Positions 55,530-63,469 of a stretch of DNA of 64,000 nt are shown piece by piece. Position numbers and translations under genes: made by a program. How positions within the stretch are numbered: the stretch's first letter is position 1; the number at the start of each line of letters is the position of its first letter. Under the pieces are notes generated by a model. The model did no database searches. It was not told where the DNA came from and was given only the letters and a program-made list of their open reading frames with translations. Source of the DNA: Caenispirillum salinarum AK4 (GTDB lineage: Bacteria; Pseudomonadota; Alphaproteobacteria; Rhodospirillales; Rhodospirillaceae). The stretch is from assembly GCF_000315795.1 (NCBI RefSeq), contig NZ_ANHY01000005.1, positions 1 through 64,000 of the forward strand, in the 5' to 3' direction.

Positions 55530-56147
55530 TTACACGCGCTGTTCGTACTCGCCGGTTTCCTCGTCGAGTTCCCACAGGTTGCCGGTCTCGATCTTGAACC
55601 ACCAGCCGTGCAGGGACAGGGTCCCGGCCTCGACCCGCTCCCGCACCCACGGGAAGGTCATGAGGTTGTTGATGGAGCCCTTGATGGCGCCGCGCTCCAC
55701 CTCGTCGCTGTCGGTCTTGCCGCCGGCGCAGTGGCAGATGGACACCCAGGGCCCGATGAATTCCCGCTCGCTGGAGCGCCCGGAGCTGGCATCCATAAAG
55801 GCGCGAATGCCGCCGCAGCGCGAATGCCCCAGCACCACGATGTGCTCCACCTTCAGGTCGCGCACCGCGAACTCCAGCGCCGCACTGGTGCTGTGGTAGT
55901 TGCCGTCGGGCATGTAGGGCGGCACCAGGTTGGCGACGTTGCGCACGATGAACAGCTCGCCGGGCTCGGCATTGGTGACGATGGCCGGGTCGACGCGGCT
56001 GTCGGAGCACGCGATCATCAGGATCTTGGGCTTCTGCCCCACCTCCACCAGGTCGCGAATGCGCTCGGGGCGCTGTTCGTAGTACAGGGCGTGGAAACCG
56101 CGGAAGCCGGCCACGAGACGATCGATCGGTGTCTGGCTGCTCACCAC
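55530..56147 (-). CDS. Beta-class carbonic anhydrase
   Basis: 205 residues. Zinc ligands Cys47, His108 and Cys111 with Asp49 and Arg51 in ACSDSRVDP and GHSRCGG. SNLVPPY-type and NPEGELFIVRN-like (EPGELFIVRNVANLVPPY) regions are intact. It interconverts CO2 and bicarbonate. Bicarbonate is a substrate of the methylcrotonyl-CoA carboxylase in the same cluster, which gives the location a clear logic. Its start overlaps the SDR stop by 7 bases. Confidence 0.95.
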   Translation of the reverse strand: MVSSQTPIDRLVAGFRGFHALYYEQRPERIRDLVEVGQKPKILMIACSDSRVDPAIVTNAEPGELFIVRNVANLVPPYMPDGNYHSTSAALEFAVRDLKVEHIVVLGHSRCGGIRAFMDASSGRSSEREFIGPWVSICHCAGGKTDSDEVERGAIKGSINNLMTFPWVRERVEAGTLSLHGWWFKIETGNLWELDEETGEYEQRV

Positions 56148-56821
56148 GGTATCTCCTTGCCGGCGTAGTCGTAGAAGTGGCCCGACTGGTCGGGGCCCGC
56201 GTCGCCGATGACCTTGCGCAGGCCGCTGACGCTCTCGGCCGTGTCGATCAGGCCGTTGGGCCCGCCCATGTCGGTGCGCACCCAGCCGGGGTGCAGCAGC
56301 AGCACCGGAATGTCGCCCAACTCCAGCGCCAGGTTCTTGCCCACCATGTTCACCGCCGCCTTGGAGGTGCGGTAGGCATAGTTGCCGCCCGAGCCGTTGT
56401 CGGCCACCGATCCCACCTTGCTCGACAGGATCGCGATCTTGGCGCCGTCGGCCTTCTGCAGGGCCGGCAGCAGGGCCTCCACCATCTTCACCGGCGCGAT
56501 GGTGTTGACCTTCAGAACCTCCATCCAGGCGTCGGCGTCGATGGCGCCGAACGCTTGCGCGCCGCGCTTGCCGTAGACGCCCGCGTTGTTGATGAACAGG
56601 TCGACGGGCGTGTCGGCCACGGCCTTGCCGAAGGCCTCGACACCCGCGAAATCGGCCACGTCCAGCCCGCGCACCTCCACGCCATCGGCACCTGTCAGTT
56701 CGGCCGGAGCCTTCTCCGGCGACCGGCAGGTGGCGATGACGCGCCAGCCGTCGGCGGCGTACTGCCGCGCGAATTCAAGTCCGATGCCGCGGTTGGCGCC
56801 GGTTATGACGACGGTCGGCAT
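56141..56821 (-). CDS. SDR-family oxidoreductase (CsgA-like)
   Basis: 226 residues. ITGANRGIGLEFARQYAADG is the NADP loop, INNAGVYG the NNAG motif, ILSSKVGSVADNGSGGNYAYRTSKAA supplies Ser, Tyr and Lys. Ends with YAGKEIPW, like the SDR at 5081. Most like the CsgA/SDR subgroup. Its 3' end overlaps the carbonic anhydrase start. It is probably co-expressed with the leucine cluster; substrate unknown. Confidence 0.88.
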   Translation of the reverse strand: MPTVVITGANRGIGLEFARQYAADGWRVIATCRSPEKAPAELTGADGVEVRGLDVADFAGVEAFGKAVADTPVDLFINNAGVYGKRGAQAFGAIDADAWMEVLKVNTIAPVKMVEALLPALQKADGAKIAILSSKVGSVADNGSGGNYAYRTSKAAVNMVGKNLALELGDIPVLLLHPGWVRTDMGGPNGLIDTAESVSGLRKVIGDAGPDQSGHFYDYAGKEIPW

Positions 56822-57015
56822 GGTCCTCCTCCTTTCCTTTTAGTCCACATTTCCCGGCGGGGAGAATGGGGGACCGGCCCGCCGCTGGCAAGCCGGTCCC
56901 CAAGGTGTCCGCCACAGGGAGAGACGGGCGGAAAGGCGCGCACGCGCGCTGGGGGAGCTTCACGGCGCCGCCGATCCGGCGGAATCAGAGGCGCCAAGGG
57001 GACTTGACGATGCGC

Positions 57016-58206
57016 TTAGGAGGCCAGCTCCAGCGCCACGGCGGTGGCTTCGCCGCCGCCGATGCAAAGGCTGGCGACGCCCTTCCTGCCGCCGGTCTTC
57101 TTCAGCGCGTTGATGAGCGTGACCAGGATTCGCGCACCCGACGCGCCGATGGGATGACCCAGCGCGCAGGCGCCGCCGTGGATGTTCACCTTGTCCGCCG
57201 GCAGGTCCAGGTCGCGCATGGCGGCCATGGCGACGACGGCGAAGGCCTCGTTGATTTCCCACAGGTCCACGTCCTTGGTGGACCAGCCCACCTTCTCCAT
57301 CAGCTTCTCGATGGAGCCGATGGGGGCGGTGGTGAACCAGTTGGGCTCACGCGCGTCGGTGGCGTGGCCGATGATGGTCGCCAGCGGCGTCAGGCCGCGC
57401 TTCTCGGCCTCGCTGCGGCGCATCAGCACCAGCGCGGCGGCGCCGTCGGAGATGGAGGACGAGTTGGCGGCCGTCACCGTGCCGTCCTTGCGGAAGGCGG
57501 GCTTGAGGCTCGGGATCTTCTCGATGTTGGCCTTGAAGGGCTGCTCGTCGGTATCCACCACCGTCTCGCCCTTGCGGGTCTTGACGGTGACCGGCGTGAT
57601 CTCGGCCTTGAAGGTGCCGTCCTCGTTGGCCTTCTTGGCGCGCTCCAGCGAGCGGATGGCGAAATCGTCCATGCTCTCGCGGGTGAACTGGTAGTGCTGC
57701 GCTGTGTCCTCGGCGAAGGTGCCCATCAGGCGGCCCTTGTCGTAGGCGTCTTCCAGGCCGTCGAGGAACATGTGGTCCTTCACCTCGCCGTGGCCCATGC
57801 GCATGCCGCCGCGGGCCTTGGGCAGGATGTAGGGGCTGTTGGTCATGCTCTCCATGCCGCCCGCGACCATCACCGTGTTGGTGCCGGCCATGAGGACATC
57901 GTGGGCGAACATGGCCGCCTTCATGCCCGAGCCGCACATCTTGTTGATGGTGGTGCAGCCGGCGGCATCCGGAATGCCGGCGAAGCGCGACGCCTGCCGC
58001 GCCGGGGCCTGCCCCAGGCCGGCGGGCAGCACGAGGCCCATGATGACCTCGTCGATGTCTTCGGCCGGCACGCCGGAGTCGGCCAGCGCGGCCTTGATGG
58101 CGACGGCGCCCAGGTCCGGGGCGCTCATGTCCTTCAGGTCACCCTGGAACCCGCCCATGGGCGTGCGGGCGGCGGAAACGATGACGACGGGATCGGAAGC
58201 GGTCAT
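57016..58206 (-). CDS. Acetyl-CoA C-acetyltransferase (thiolase)
   Basis: 396 residues. Nucleophile Cys91 in INKMCGSGMKAAM, GMESMTNSPYILPKARGG, GGACALGHPIGASGAR with the catalytic His, and Cys381 in LCIGGGEATAVALE. Thiolases of the AtoB type break acetoacetyl-CoA into two acetyl-CoA, which would finish leucine breakdown after HMG-CoA lyase. It lies between the SDR gene and the inverted-repeat element downstream of isovaleryl-CoA dehydrogenase. Confidence 0.94.
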   Translation of the reverse strand: MTASDPVVIVSAARTPMGGFQGDLKDMSAPDLGAVAIKAALADSGVPAEDIDEVIMGLVLPAGLGQAPARQASRFAGIPDAAGCTTINKMCGSGMKAAMFAHDVLMAGTNTVMVAGGMESMTNSPYILPKARGGMRMGHGEVKDHMFLDGLEDAYDKGRLMGTFAEDTAQHYQFTRESMDDFAIRSLERAKKANEDGTFKAEITPVTVKTRKGETVVDTDEQPFKANIEKIPSLKPAFRKDGTVTAANSSSISDGAAALVLMRRSEAEKRGLTPLATIIGHATDAREPNWFTTAPIGSIEKLMEKVGWSTKDVDLWEINEAFAVVAMAAMRDLDLPADKVNIHGGACALGHPIGASGARILVTLINALKKTGGRKGVASLCIGGGEATAVALELAS

Positions 58207-58247
58207 GGCTGGTCTCTCTCGTGAGTGACGGCGTCAACAGATGCATG

Positions 58248-58410
58248 GAACCACCAAGACACCAAGGCACCAAGGGAGCGGGTAAATGCGGATCATCGTC
58301 CGCCGCCGGAGAATGTGAATGCGGCTCCGCCGCCATCCTCTCCGTTTTCCCGCTGGTGCAAGGCGTCTCCGTCAGCACATCCTCTTGGTGTCTTTGTGCC
58401 TTGGTGGTTC
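58248..58410. repeat. Long imperfect inverted-repeat element
   Basis: The left arm 58248-58274 and right arm 58384-58410 are inverted copies (27 bases each, with a few mismatches) made of tandem CACCAAG-type units. An inner pair (GCGGGTAAATGCGG near 58279 and CCGTTTTCCCGC near 58342) continues the pairing. It lies between isovaleryl-CoA dehydrogenase and thiolase. I recall similar CCAAGACACCAAGGCACC-type repeats in unrelated bacteria. Confidence 0.75.
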
Positions 58411-58432
58411 GAAAAGTCGGTCGTGTCGGCCC

Positions 58433-59605
58433 TCAGGCGGTCTCGTTGAACAGTTCGCGGCCGATCAGCATGCGGCGGATCTCGCTGGTGCCGGCGCCGA
58501 TCTCATACAGCTTGGCGTCGCGCAGCAGGCGGCCCGTCGGGTACTCGTTGATGTAGCCGTTGCCGCCCAGCGCCTGGATGGCGTCCAGGGCCATCTGGGT
58601 CGCCTTCTCCGCCGAGTACAGGATGGCGCCGGCGGCGTCCTTGCGGGTGGTCTGGTCACGGTCGCAAGCCTGGCCGACGGCGTAGACGTAGGCCTTGCAG
58701 GCGTTGGTCGTCACGTACATGTCGGCGACCTTGCCCTGCATCAGCTGGAACTCGCCGATGGCCTGGCCGAACTGCTTGCGCTCGTGGATGTAGGGCACCA
58801 CCACGTCCAGGCAGGCCACCATGATGCCCAGCGGGCCACCGGCCAGCACCGCGCGCTCGTAGTCCAGGCCGCTCATCAGGACGCGCACGCCCTTGTTGAC
58901 CTCGCCCAGCACGTTCTCTTCCGGCACCTCGCAGTCCTCGAACACCAGCTCGCAGGTGTTGGAGCCGCGCATGCCCAGCTTGTCCAGCTTCTGCGCGGTG
59001 GAGAAGCCCTTCATGCCCTTCTCGATCAGGAAGGCCGTGATGCCCTTGGGGCCGGCGTCCGGGTCGGTCTTGGCGTAGACCACCAGGGTGTCGGCGTCGG
59101 GGCCGTTGGTGATCCACATCTTGTTGCCGTTCAGGATGTAGCGGTCGCCCTGCTTCACCGCGCGGGTGCGCATCCCCACCACGTCCGACCCGGCACCCGG
59201 CTCGGACATGGCCAGCGCGCCGACGTGCTCGCCCGAGATCAGCTTGGGCAGGTACTTTTCCTTCTGGGCGGCAGTGCCGTTGCGCTTGATCTGGTTGACG
59301 CAGAGGTTGGAGTGCGCGCCGTAGGACAGGCCCACCGAGGCGGACGCCCGCGAGATTTCCTCCATGGCGACGATATGGGCGACGTAGCCCATGTCGGACC
59401 CGCCGTATTCCTCGCCGACCGTGATGCCGAGCAGACCCATGTCGCCGAACTTGCGCCACAGGTCGTTGGGGAACTCGTTCTTCTGGTCGATCTCGGCGGC
59501 GCGCGGGGCGATTTCCGCCTGCGCGAAGTTGCGCACGCTGTCGCGCAGCATCTCGATGTCTTCACCGAGGTCGAAGGTCAGGCTGGGAAAGCTGATGGCG
59601 GTCAT
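58433..59605 (-). CDS. liuA: Isovaleryl-CoA dehydrogenase
   Basis: 390 residues. Acyl-CoA dehydrogenase with the isovaleryl type of catalytic Glu: [22 protein letters not shown] with Glu250, as in the human enzyme ([14 protein letters not shown]). Other motifs: [59 protein letters not shown] and [18 protein letters not shown]. First step of leucine degradation, isovaleryl-CoA to methylcrotonyl-CoA. It is the first gene of the operon, under a palindromic operator. Confidence 0.95.
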   Translation of the reverse strand: MTAISFPSLTFDLGEDIEMLRDSVRNFAQAEIAPRAAEIDQKNEFPNDLWRKFGDMGLLGITVGEEYGGSDMGYVAHIVAMEEISRASASVGLSYGAHSNLCVNQIKRNGTAAQKEKYLPKLISGEHVGALAMSEPGAGSDVVGMRTRAVKQGDRYILNGNKMWITNGPDADTLVVYAKTDPDAGPKGITAFLIEKGMKGFSTAQKLDKLGMRGSNTCELVFEDCEVPEENVLGEVNKGVRVLMSGLDYERAVLAGGPLGIMVACLDVVVPYIHERKQFGQAIGEFQLMQGKVADMYVTTNACKAYVYAVGQACDRDQTTRKDAAGAILYSAEKATQMALDAIQALGGNGYINEYPTGRLLRDAKLYEIGAGTSEIRRMLIGRELFNETA

Positions 59606-59692
59606 GGCGTATCTCGGTCCTTCCGTCGTGCCTTGTCTTGGCGCCCTGTGGTCATGCGTGGCCGTGTGATCCGGCGTTGGGAAAGGACCATA

Positions 59693-59710
59693 GTTTACGT
59701 TAACGTAAAC
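59693..59710 (-). promoter_or_regulatory. Perfect 18-bp palindrome, likely LiuR-type operator of the liu operon
   Basis: GTTTACGTTAACGTAAAC is a perfect palindrome 88 bases before the isovaleryl-CoA dehydrogenase start. A third half-site GTCAAC follows at 59711-59716. The ACGT core with TTAA centre resembles the site described for LiuR, the MerR-family regulator of leucine-utilisation genes. Which protein binds here is inference; no liuR gene is in the window. Confidence 0.6.
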
Positions 59711-59908
59711 GTCAACAGCGCGATGGGCGTGGGACGTCGGTTTCGGGCCGTCCGATGGGCATAGGCGGCGTTTCCGACAAAGGAAGGCGGGAAAACCTTG
59801 TTTCGAGTAACGCCTTTCGGTTGATTTATCCTTCCGAGTCGGTCAGACTTTCGACGGAAAGACGAACAGGGAACGCGCGGCCGCGACTCGGCTGCGTGCA
59901 AGGGCGGG

Positions 59909-61366
59909 ATGGCAACGGACGTGCAGCAGCGCGCGGCAGAGGACGAACCGGCGGCAGAGAAACCTGCACCGCCGGCACCAAAGCGCCGCGCCCGCTTCAC
60001 CGTCAACGCGGCCATGGGCGACGGCAAGGCGATCGCTCCCCTGCCCGGCTCGCTGCGCCAGCCCTTCCGCTCGCTCGGCACTCTGCTGTCGGTCGGACGC
60101 AAGGCGCGCCTGATGCACACGGCGGCGCGGCTCTATCCCATTCTCCAGCGCATCGAGCAGAAGCTCTACCCCGAACAGCAGCGCCTGCTCGAGGACATGA
60201 CATTCGACGACGCCGTGGAAGACGCCAGCGCGGTGGAACGCGGCCTGCGCATGTTCGACGGCGCCTGGGCGGCCCGCCTCATCGCCGTGCGGGCCGCCGA
60301 CGGCAAGCCCATCGCCCCCGGCAACCGCAAGCGCACCGCCGCCGCCTGCGGTCTGACGGTGGCCGAGGCCGAACGGCTGTTCATCGACCGCGCCGTCGAC
60401 GCCGCCTTCCGCGAAAACCCCACCATGGGCGCCAAGCTCAAGGGCGCCGTCGGCGACCTGGAGGGCCTGCGCAAGGTGCGCCTGATCGCCAACCTCGACG
60501 CGCTGACGGTGGAGGAGTTCTCCAAGGGCCTTGGCCAGAACTTCATGCCCCAGCTGGCACGGCTGCCCGGCGACCAGCTGGCCGCGGTGGTGAAGCTCAA
60601 GCCCTATCACATCCGGCCGCTGCGCATGATCCTGGCGCGGGACTTCCACAAGGTGCTGCAATGGACGCCGGAGTTCCTGACGGCGGTGGCCGAAAGCTTC
60701 ACCTGCGTCGAGCAGATCCGCGACCTGGACGACAGCATCCTCGACATCGAGGACCCGGAGGCCATCCGCGTCCTGGGCGCGTGGACCATCATCGACATCA
60801 CCGACAAGGTGAACGAGGAACGCCGCGCCCGCGGCCAGTCGCGCCTGAAGGGCCGCCGCTTCGAGACCGACATCGGCGCGCTCCGCCGCATCCTGGGCGG
60901 GTCGTTCTCGGAACTGGTGCAGCGCGGACCGGCGCTGCTGGCGGCCTATGCGCAGATCATGGACGACCTGCGCGCCCTGCCCCCCGAGAAGCGGCCCGAC
61001 CGCATCGACCAGATGCGCGTCTTCACCGAACGCTATGTCGAATACATGACGCCGCAGGTGCTGGTGGCGCTGAAGATCGTCGGGCCCAACAACACCCGCG
61101 TCACCGACCGCCAGCCCACCGACCCCACCTTCGGCGAGGCGCTGAACCTGCTGGAAGGCCTGTGGAACAAGGACCGCCTGGGCCGCAAGTTCTTCGAAGG
61201 CCCCTTGCAGGAGCCCAAGGGCGCCGGTGCCATCGCCGTGCTGGTGAAGCAGTTCGCCGAGATGAAACAGCGCGGCTCCATCAAGGGCGAAGGCGAGATC
61301 GTCCAGATCGTCGCCCACAGCGACCTGCTCGACGGCCCGCTGCGGCCATTCATGAAGCTGAAATAG
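59909..61366 (+). CDS. Protein of unknown function, 485 residues
   Basis: An Ala/Pro-rich N-terminus (about 1-30), then a largely alpha-helical soluble protein: LMHTAARLYPILQRIEQKLYPEQQRLLEDM, VAEAERLFIDRAVDAAFRENP, LIANLDALTVEEFSKGLGQ, RPLRMILARDFHKVLQW, DIEDPEAIRVLGAWTIIDITDK and YVEYMTPQVLVALKIVGPNNTRVTDRQP. No signal peptide or membrane segment. No catalytic motif was recognised. It stands alone, divergent from the liu operon and convergent with phoB. Start at ATG 59909 has no clear ribosome binding site. Confidence 0.75.
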   Translation: MATDVQQRAAEDEPAAEKPAPPAPKRRARFTVNAAMGDGKAIAPLPGSLRQPFRSLGTLLSVGRKARLMHTAARLYPILQRIEQKLYPEQQRLLEDMTFDDAVEDASAVERGLRMFDGAWAARLIAVRAADGKPIAPGNRKRTAAACGLTVAEAERLFIDRAVDAAFRENPTMGAKLKGAVGDLEGLRKVRLIANLDALTVEEFSKGLGQNFMPQLARLPGDQLAAVVKLKPYHIRPLRMILARDFHKVLQWTPEFLTAVAESFTCVEQIRDLDDSILDIEDPEAIRVLGAWTIIDITDKVNEERRARGQSRLKGRRFETDIGALRRILGGSFSELVQRGPALLAAYAQIMDDLRALPPEKRPDRIDQMRVFTERYVEYMTPQVLVALKIVGPNNTRVTDRQPTDPTFGEALNLLEGLWNKDRLGRKFFEGPLQEPKGAGAIAVLVKQFAEMKQRGSIKGEGEIVQIVAHSDLLDGPLRPFMKLK

Positions 61367-61590
61367 AGACTGGCGGAAACGCTTGAGCGGCGGATGCCGC
61401 GCGGGCTGCCGCCCGCACCCGCTGTGCGAGGACGACGCGCCCTCGCGCTCCCGGTTCGTCCGAAGGCAGCGAGGCGCGCGGCTCCGAACCCTCTCCGGGA
61501 CGACCCGTCAGTCCTGCGAATGCGGCTGCAAGGAAGCCGGTGGACCTATCCGACGGGAGCACGGCAAGACGTCAGGCACCGTATGCGGAT

Positions 61591-61606
61591 TCCTGCTTTC
61601 GCAGGA
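61591..61606. repeat. REP-like hairpin TCCTGC-TTTC-GCAGGA
   Basis: A 6-bp perfect stem with a TTTC loop, flanked by GGAT and GTGACGG. This matches the GGATTCCTGCTTTCGCAGGA-type repeat seen scattered through many proteobacterial chromosomes. A T run at 61616-61620 follows but 9 bases away, so a terminator role is doubtful. Confidence 0.5.
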
Positions 61607-61627
61607 GTGACGGTCTTTTTCGTGACG

Positions 61628-61690
61628 TAAAACAGTGTCTTACAAAACCCCGTTGCCCCAGCGAACGCAGGGGCCCCACACACTGTGTTA
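61628..61690. repeat. Nested inverted repeat (small cruciform)
   Basis: Outer arms TAAAACAGTGT (61628-61638) and ACACTGTGTTA (61680-61690) pair at 10 of 11 positions. Inside lies CCCCAGCG-AA-CGCAGGGG (61656-61673). It has the size of a mini palindromic element. No direct target duplication was identified. Confidence 0.55.
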
Positions 61691-61848
61691 GCCGCCCTTG
61701 CGACACCTCTGGTGGCAGCCAGCCAAAGTCTTGACCCCCTCGGAAGCAGGAATCAGCAGTCGCCGTCCGCCATCCGCCCTGCTCATCGCGGCGGGAGCGC
61801 GAGGGGGTCTTGGCGGGTCCCCTCGCACGCTGGCATCTCGACGCCTTG

Positions 61849-62550
61849 CTAAGCCACCACCGCGTTGGCGTCCAGCGCGTAGCCGGCGGCGCGGACGGTG
61901 CGGATGACGTCCTGCTCCTTTTCGCCGTTCAGCGCCTTGCGCAGGCGGCGGATGTGGACGTCGACGGTGCGGGGCTCGACATAGATGTCCGGCCCCCAGA
62001 CGGCGTTCAGCAGTTCCTCGCGCGAGAACACGCAGCCCGGATGCTCCATGAGGAACTGGAGCAGGCGGAATTCCGTCGGGCCGAGGTGGACGTAGCGGCC
62101 GCCGCGGGTGACGCGGTGGGCCGACAGGTCCATGGTGATGTCCTCGTAGGCCAGCACGCCCTTGCTCTGCTGCACCGGCTGCGAGCGGCGCAGCAGGGCC
62201 GAGATGCGGGCCATCAGCTCGGGCATGGAAAACGGCTTGGTCAGGTAGTCGTCGGCGCCGGTGTTCAGGCCGCGCACCTTGTCGCTTTCCTCGCCGCGCG
62301 CCGTCAGCATGATGACCGGCGTGTCCTTGGTGGCAGGCTTGCGGCGCAGCTGGCGGCAGACCTCGATGCCCGACATCATGGGCAGCATCCAGTCCAGCAG
62401 GATAAGCTGCGGCGTGTTCTCGGCGGCGACGGTGAGGGCTTCCTCGCCGTCGGTGGCCTCGACCACGCGATAGCCTTCCTTCTCCAGGTTGTACCGAAGC
62501 ATGGTGACGAGGGCGATTTCGTCCTCGACGATCATCACGAGCGGCTTCAT
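61849..62550 (-). CDS. phoB: Phosphate regulon response regulator PhoB
   Basis: 233 residues. OmpR/PhoB-type: receiver with VEDE, phospho-accepting Asp53 (LLDWMLPMMSG) and Lys in TKPFS, and a winged helix with LGPTEFRLLQFLMEHPGCVFSREELLNAVWG and YVEPRTVDVHIRRLRKAL, the PhoB DNA-recognition region. Together with phoU and pstB upstream on the same strand it makes the phosphate-starvation module. It regulates pst and other pho genes. Confidence 0.95.
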   Translation of the reverse strand: MKPLVMIVEDEIALVTMLRYNLEKEGYRVVEATDGEEALTVAAENTPQLILLDWMLPMMSGIEVCRQLRRKPATKDTPVIMLTARGEESDKVRGLNTGADDYLTKPFSMPELMARISALLRRSQPVQQSKGVLAYEDITMDLSAHRVTRGGRYVHLGPTEFRLLQFLMEHPGCVFSREELLNAVWGPDIYVEPRTVDVHIRRLRKALNGEKEQDVIRTVRAAGYALDANAVVA

Positions 62551-62558
62551 CGGTTGTG

Positions 62559-63308
62559 CTACTCCGTCCCTTCCCCGGCCGGCTGCCGGGTCGTCAGGCT
62601 GTAATCCTGGTCGTTGCCCTTGGGGCGGCGGCCGCGCAGGGGCGTCCCCTGGACCAGGAAGTGAATGGTCTCGGCCACGTTGGTGGCGTGGTCGCCGATG
62701 CGTTCGATGTTCTTGGCGATGAACATCAGATGGGTCGCCGCGGTGATGTTGCGCGGGTCCTCCATCATGTAGGTCACCAGTTCGCGGAACAGGCTGGTGT
62801 GAAGCTCGTCCACTTCCTCGTCGCGCTGCCAGACGTCGATGGCCTTGCGCACGTCGCGTTCCACATAGGAATCGAGGATGTCGTTGATGAGTTCCTGCAC
62901 GATCCGGCCCATGCTGGGCATGGCGGCAATGTGGCGCACCGGGGCCAACTGGTTGAGCACCATGGCCCGCTTGGCAACGTTGGCCGCATAGTCGCCGATG
63001 CGCTCGATGTCGGCGGCGATCTTCAGCGCGCTGACGCAGTTGCGCAGGTCGTCGGCCACCGGCTGGCGCAGGGCGATGAGGCGCACGACGAAGGCGTGCA
63101 CCTCCTGCTCCATCTCGTCGATGCGCTGGTCGGACGTGATGACCCGCCCCGCCAGTTCGCTGTCCCGGCGCGCCAGCGCCTGCAGCGCCGAGGCCAGTTG
63201 CGCCTCCGCCAAGCCGCCCATGCGGACGATCATGTCGGTCAGCTTCTGAAGGTCCTCGCCGAAGGCGCTGACGGTGTGCTCGGCTTTCTTGATCGACTCG
63301 TCGGTCAC
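62559..63308 (-). CDS. phoU: Phosphate transport system regulator PhoU
   Basis: 249 residues from GTG 63308, 9 bases after GGGAG. Two PhoU helical repeats: LTDMIVRMGGLAEAQLASALQ and DRRIDEMEQEVHAFVVRLIALRQP with DIERIGDYAANVAKRA, then the second copy with KNIERIGDHATNVAETIHFLVQGT. The E/DxxxD metal motifs are intact. PhoU keeps PhoR-PhoB signalling off when phosphate is plentiful and binds PstB/PhoR. 8 bases separate it from phoB. Confidence 0.95.
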   Translation of the reverse strand: MTDESIKKAEHTVSAFGEDLQKLTDMIVRMGGLAEAQLASALQALARRDSELAGRVITSDQRIDEMEQEVHAFVVRLIALRQPVADDLRNCVSALKIAADIERIGDYAANVAKRAMVLNQLAPVRHIAAMPSMGRIVQELINDILDSYVERDVRKAIDVWQRDEEVDELHTSLFRELVTYMMEDPRNITAATHLMFIAKNIERIGDHATNVAETIHFLVQGTPLRGRRPKGNDQDYSLTTRQPAGEGTE

Positions 63309-63469
63309 GACTGCTACTCCCGCGGCGGGATCACGGCCGATTACGCCGCGGTGCCGCCCGCTGTGCCTGCCGTCGGCGCCCTGGCCGGCGTCTGGGACCG
63401 ATCCCCTTGGTCCCGCGCCGCCGCCGGCCTGCGCCGTCTCTCCCCCACGCCCCCGCGCGGGCTTGCCCG

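Larger units (their letters stand above)
61367..61848. other. 480-base intergenic stretch with palindromic elements
   Basis: No protein gene was seen between the 485-residue protein and phoB. The region holds a TCCTGC-TTTC-GCAGGA hairpin (61591-61606), and the cruciform at 61628-61690 described separately. These are the kind of intergenic palindromes that multiply in proteobacterial genomes. Confidence 0.55.

Noticed and set aside
63390-63415. GGGACC-GATCCCCTT-GGTCCC hairpin between pstB and phoU
   Set aside because: Short stem, no T tract, could arise by chance in GC-rich DNA; no functional claim made.
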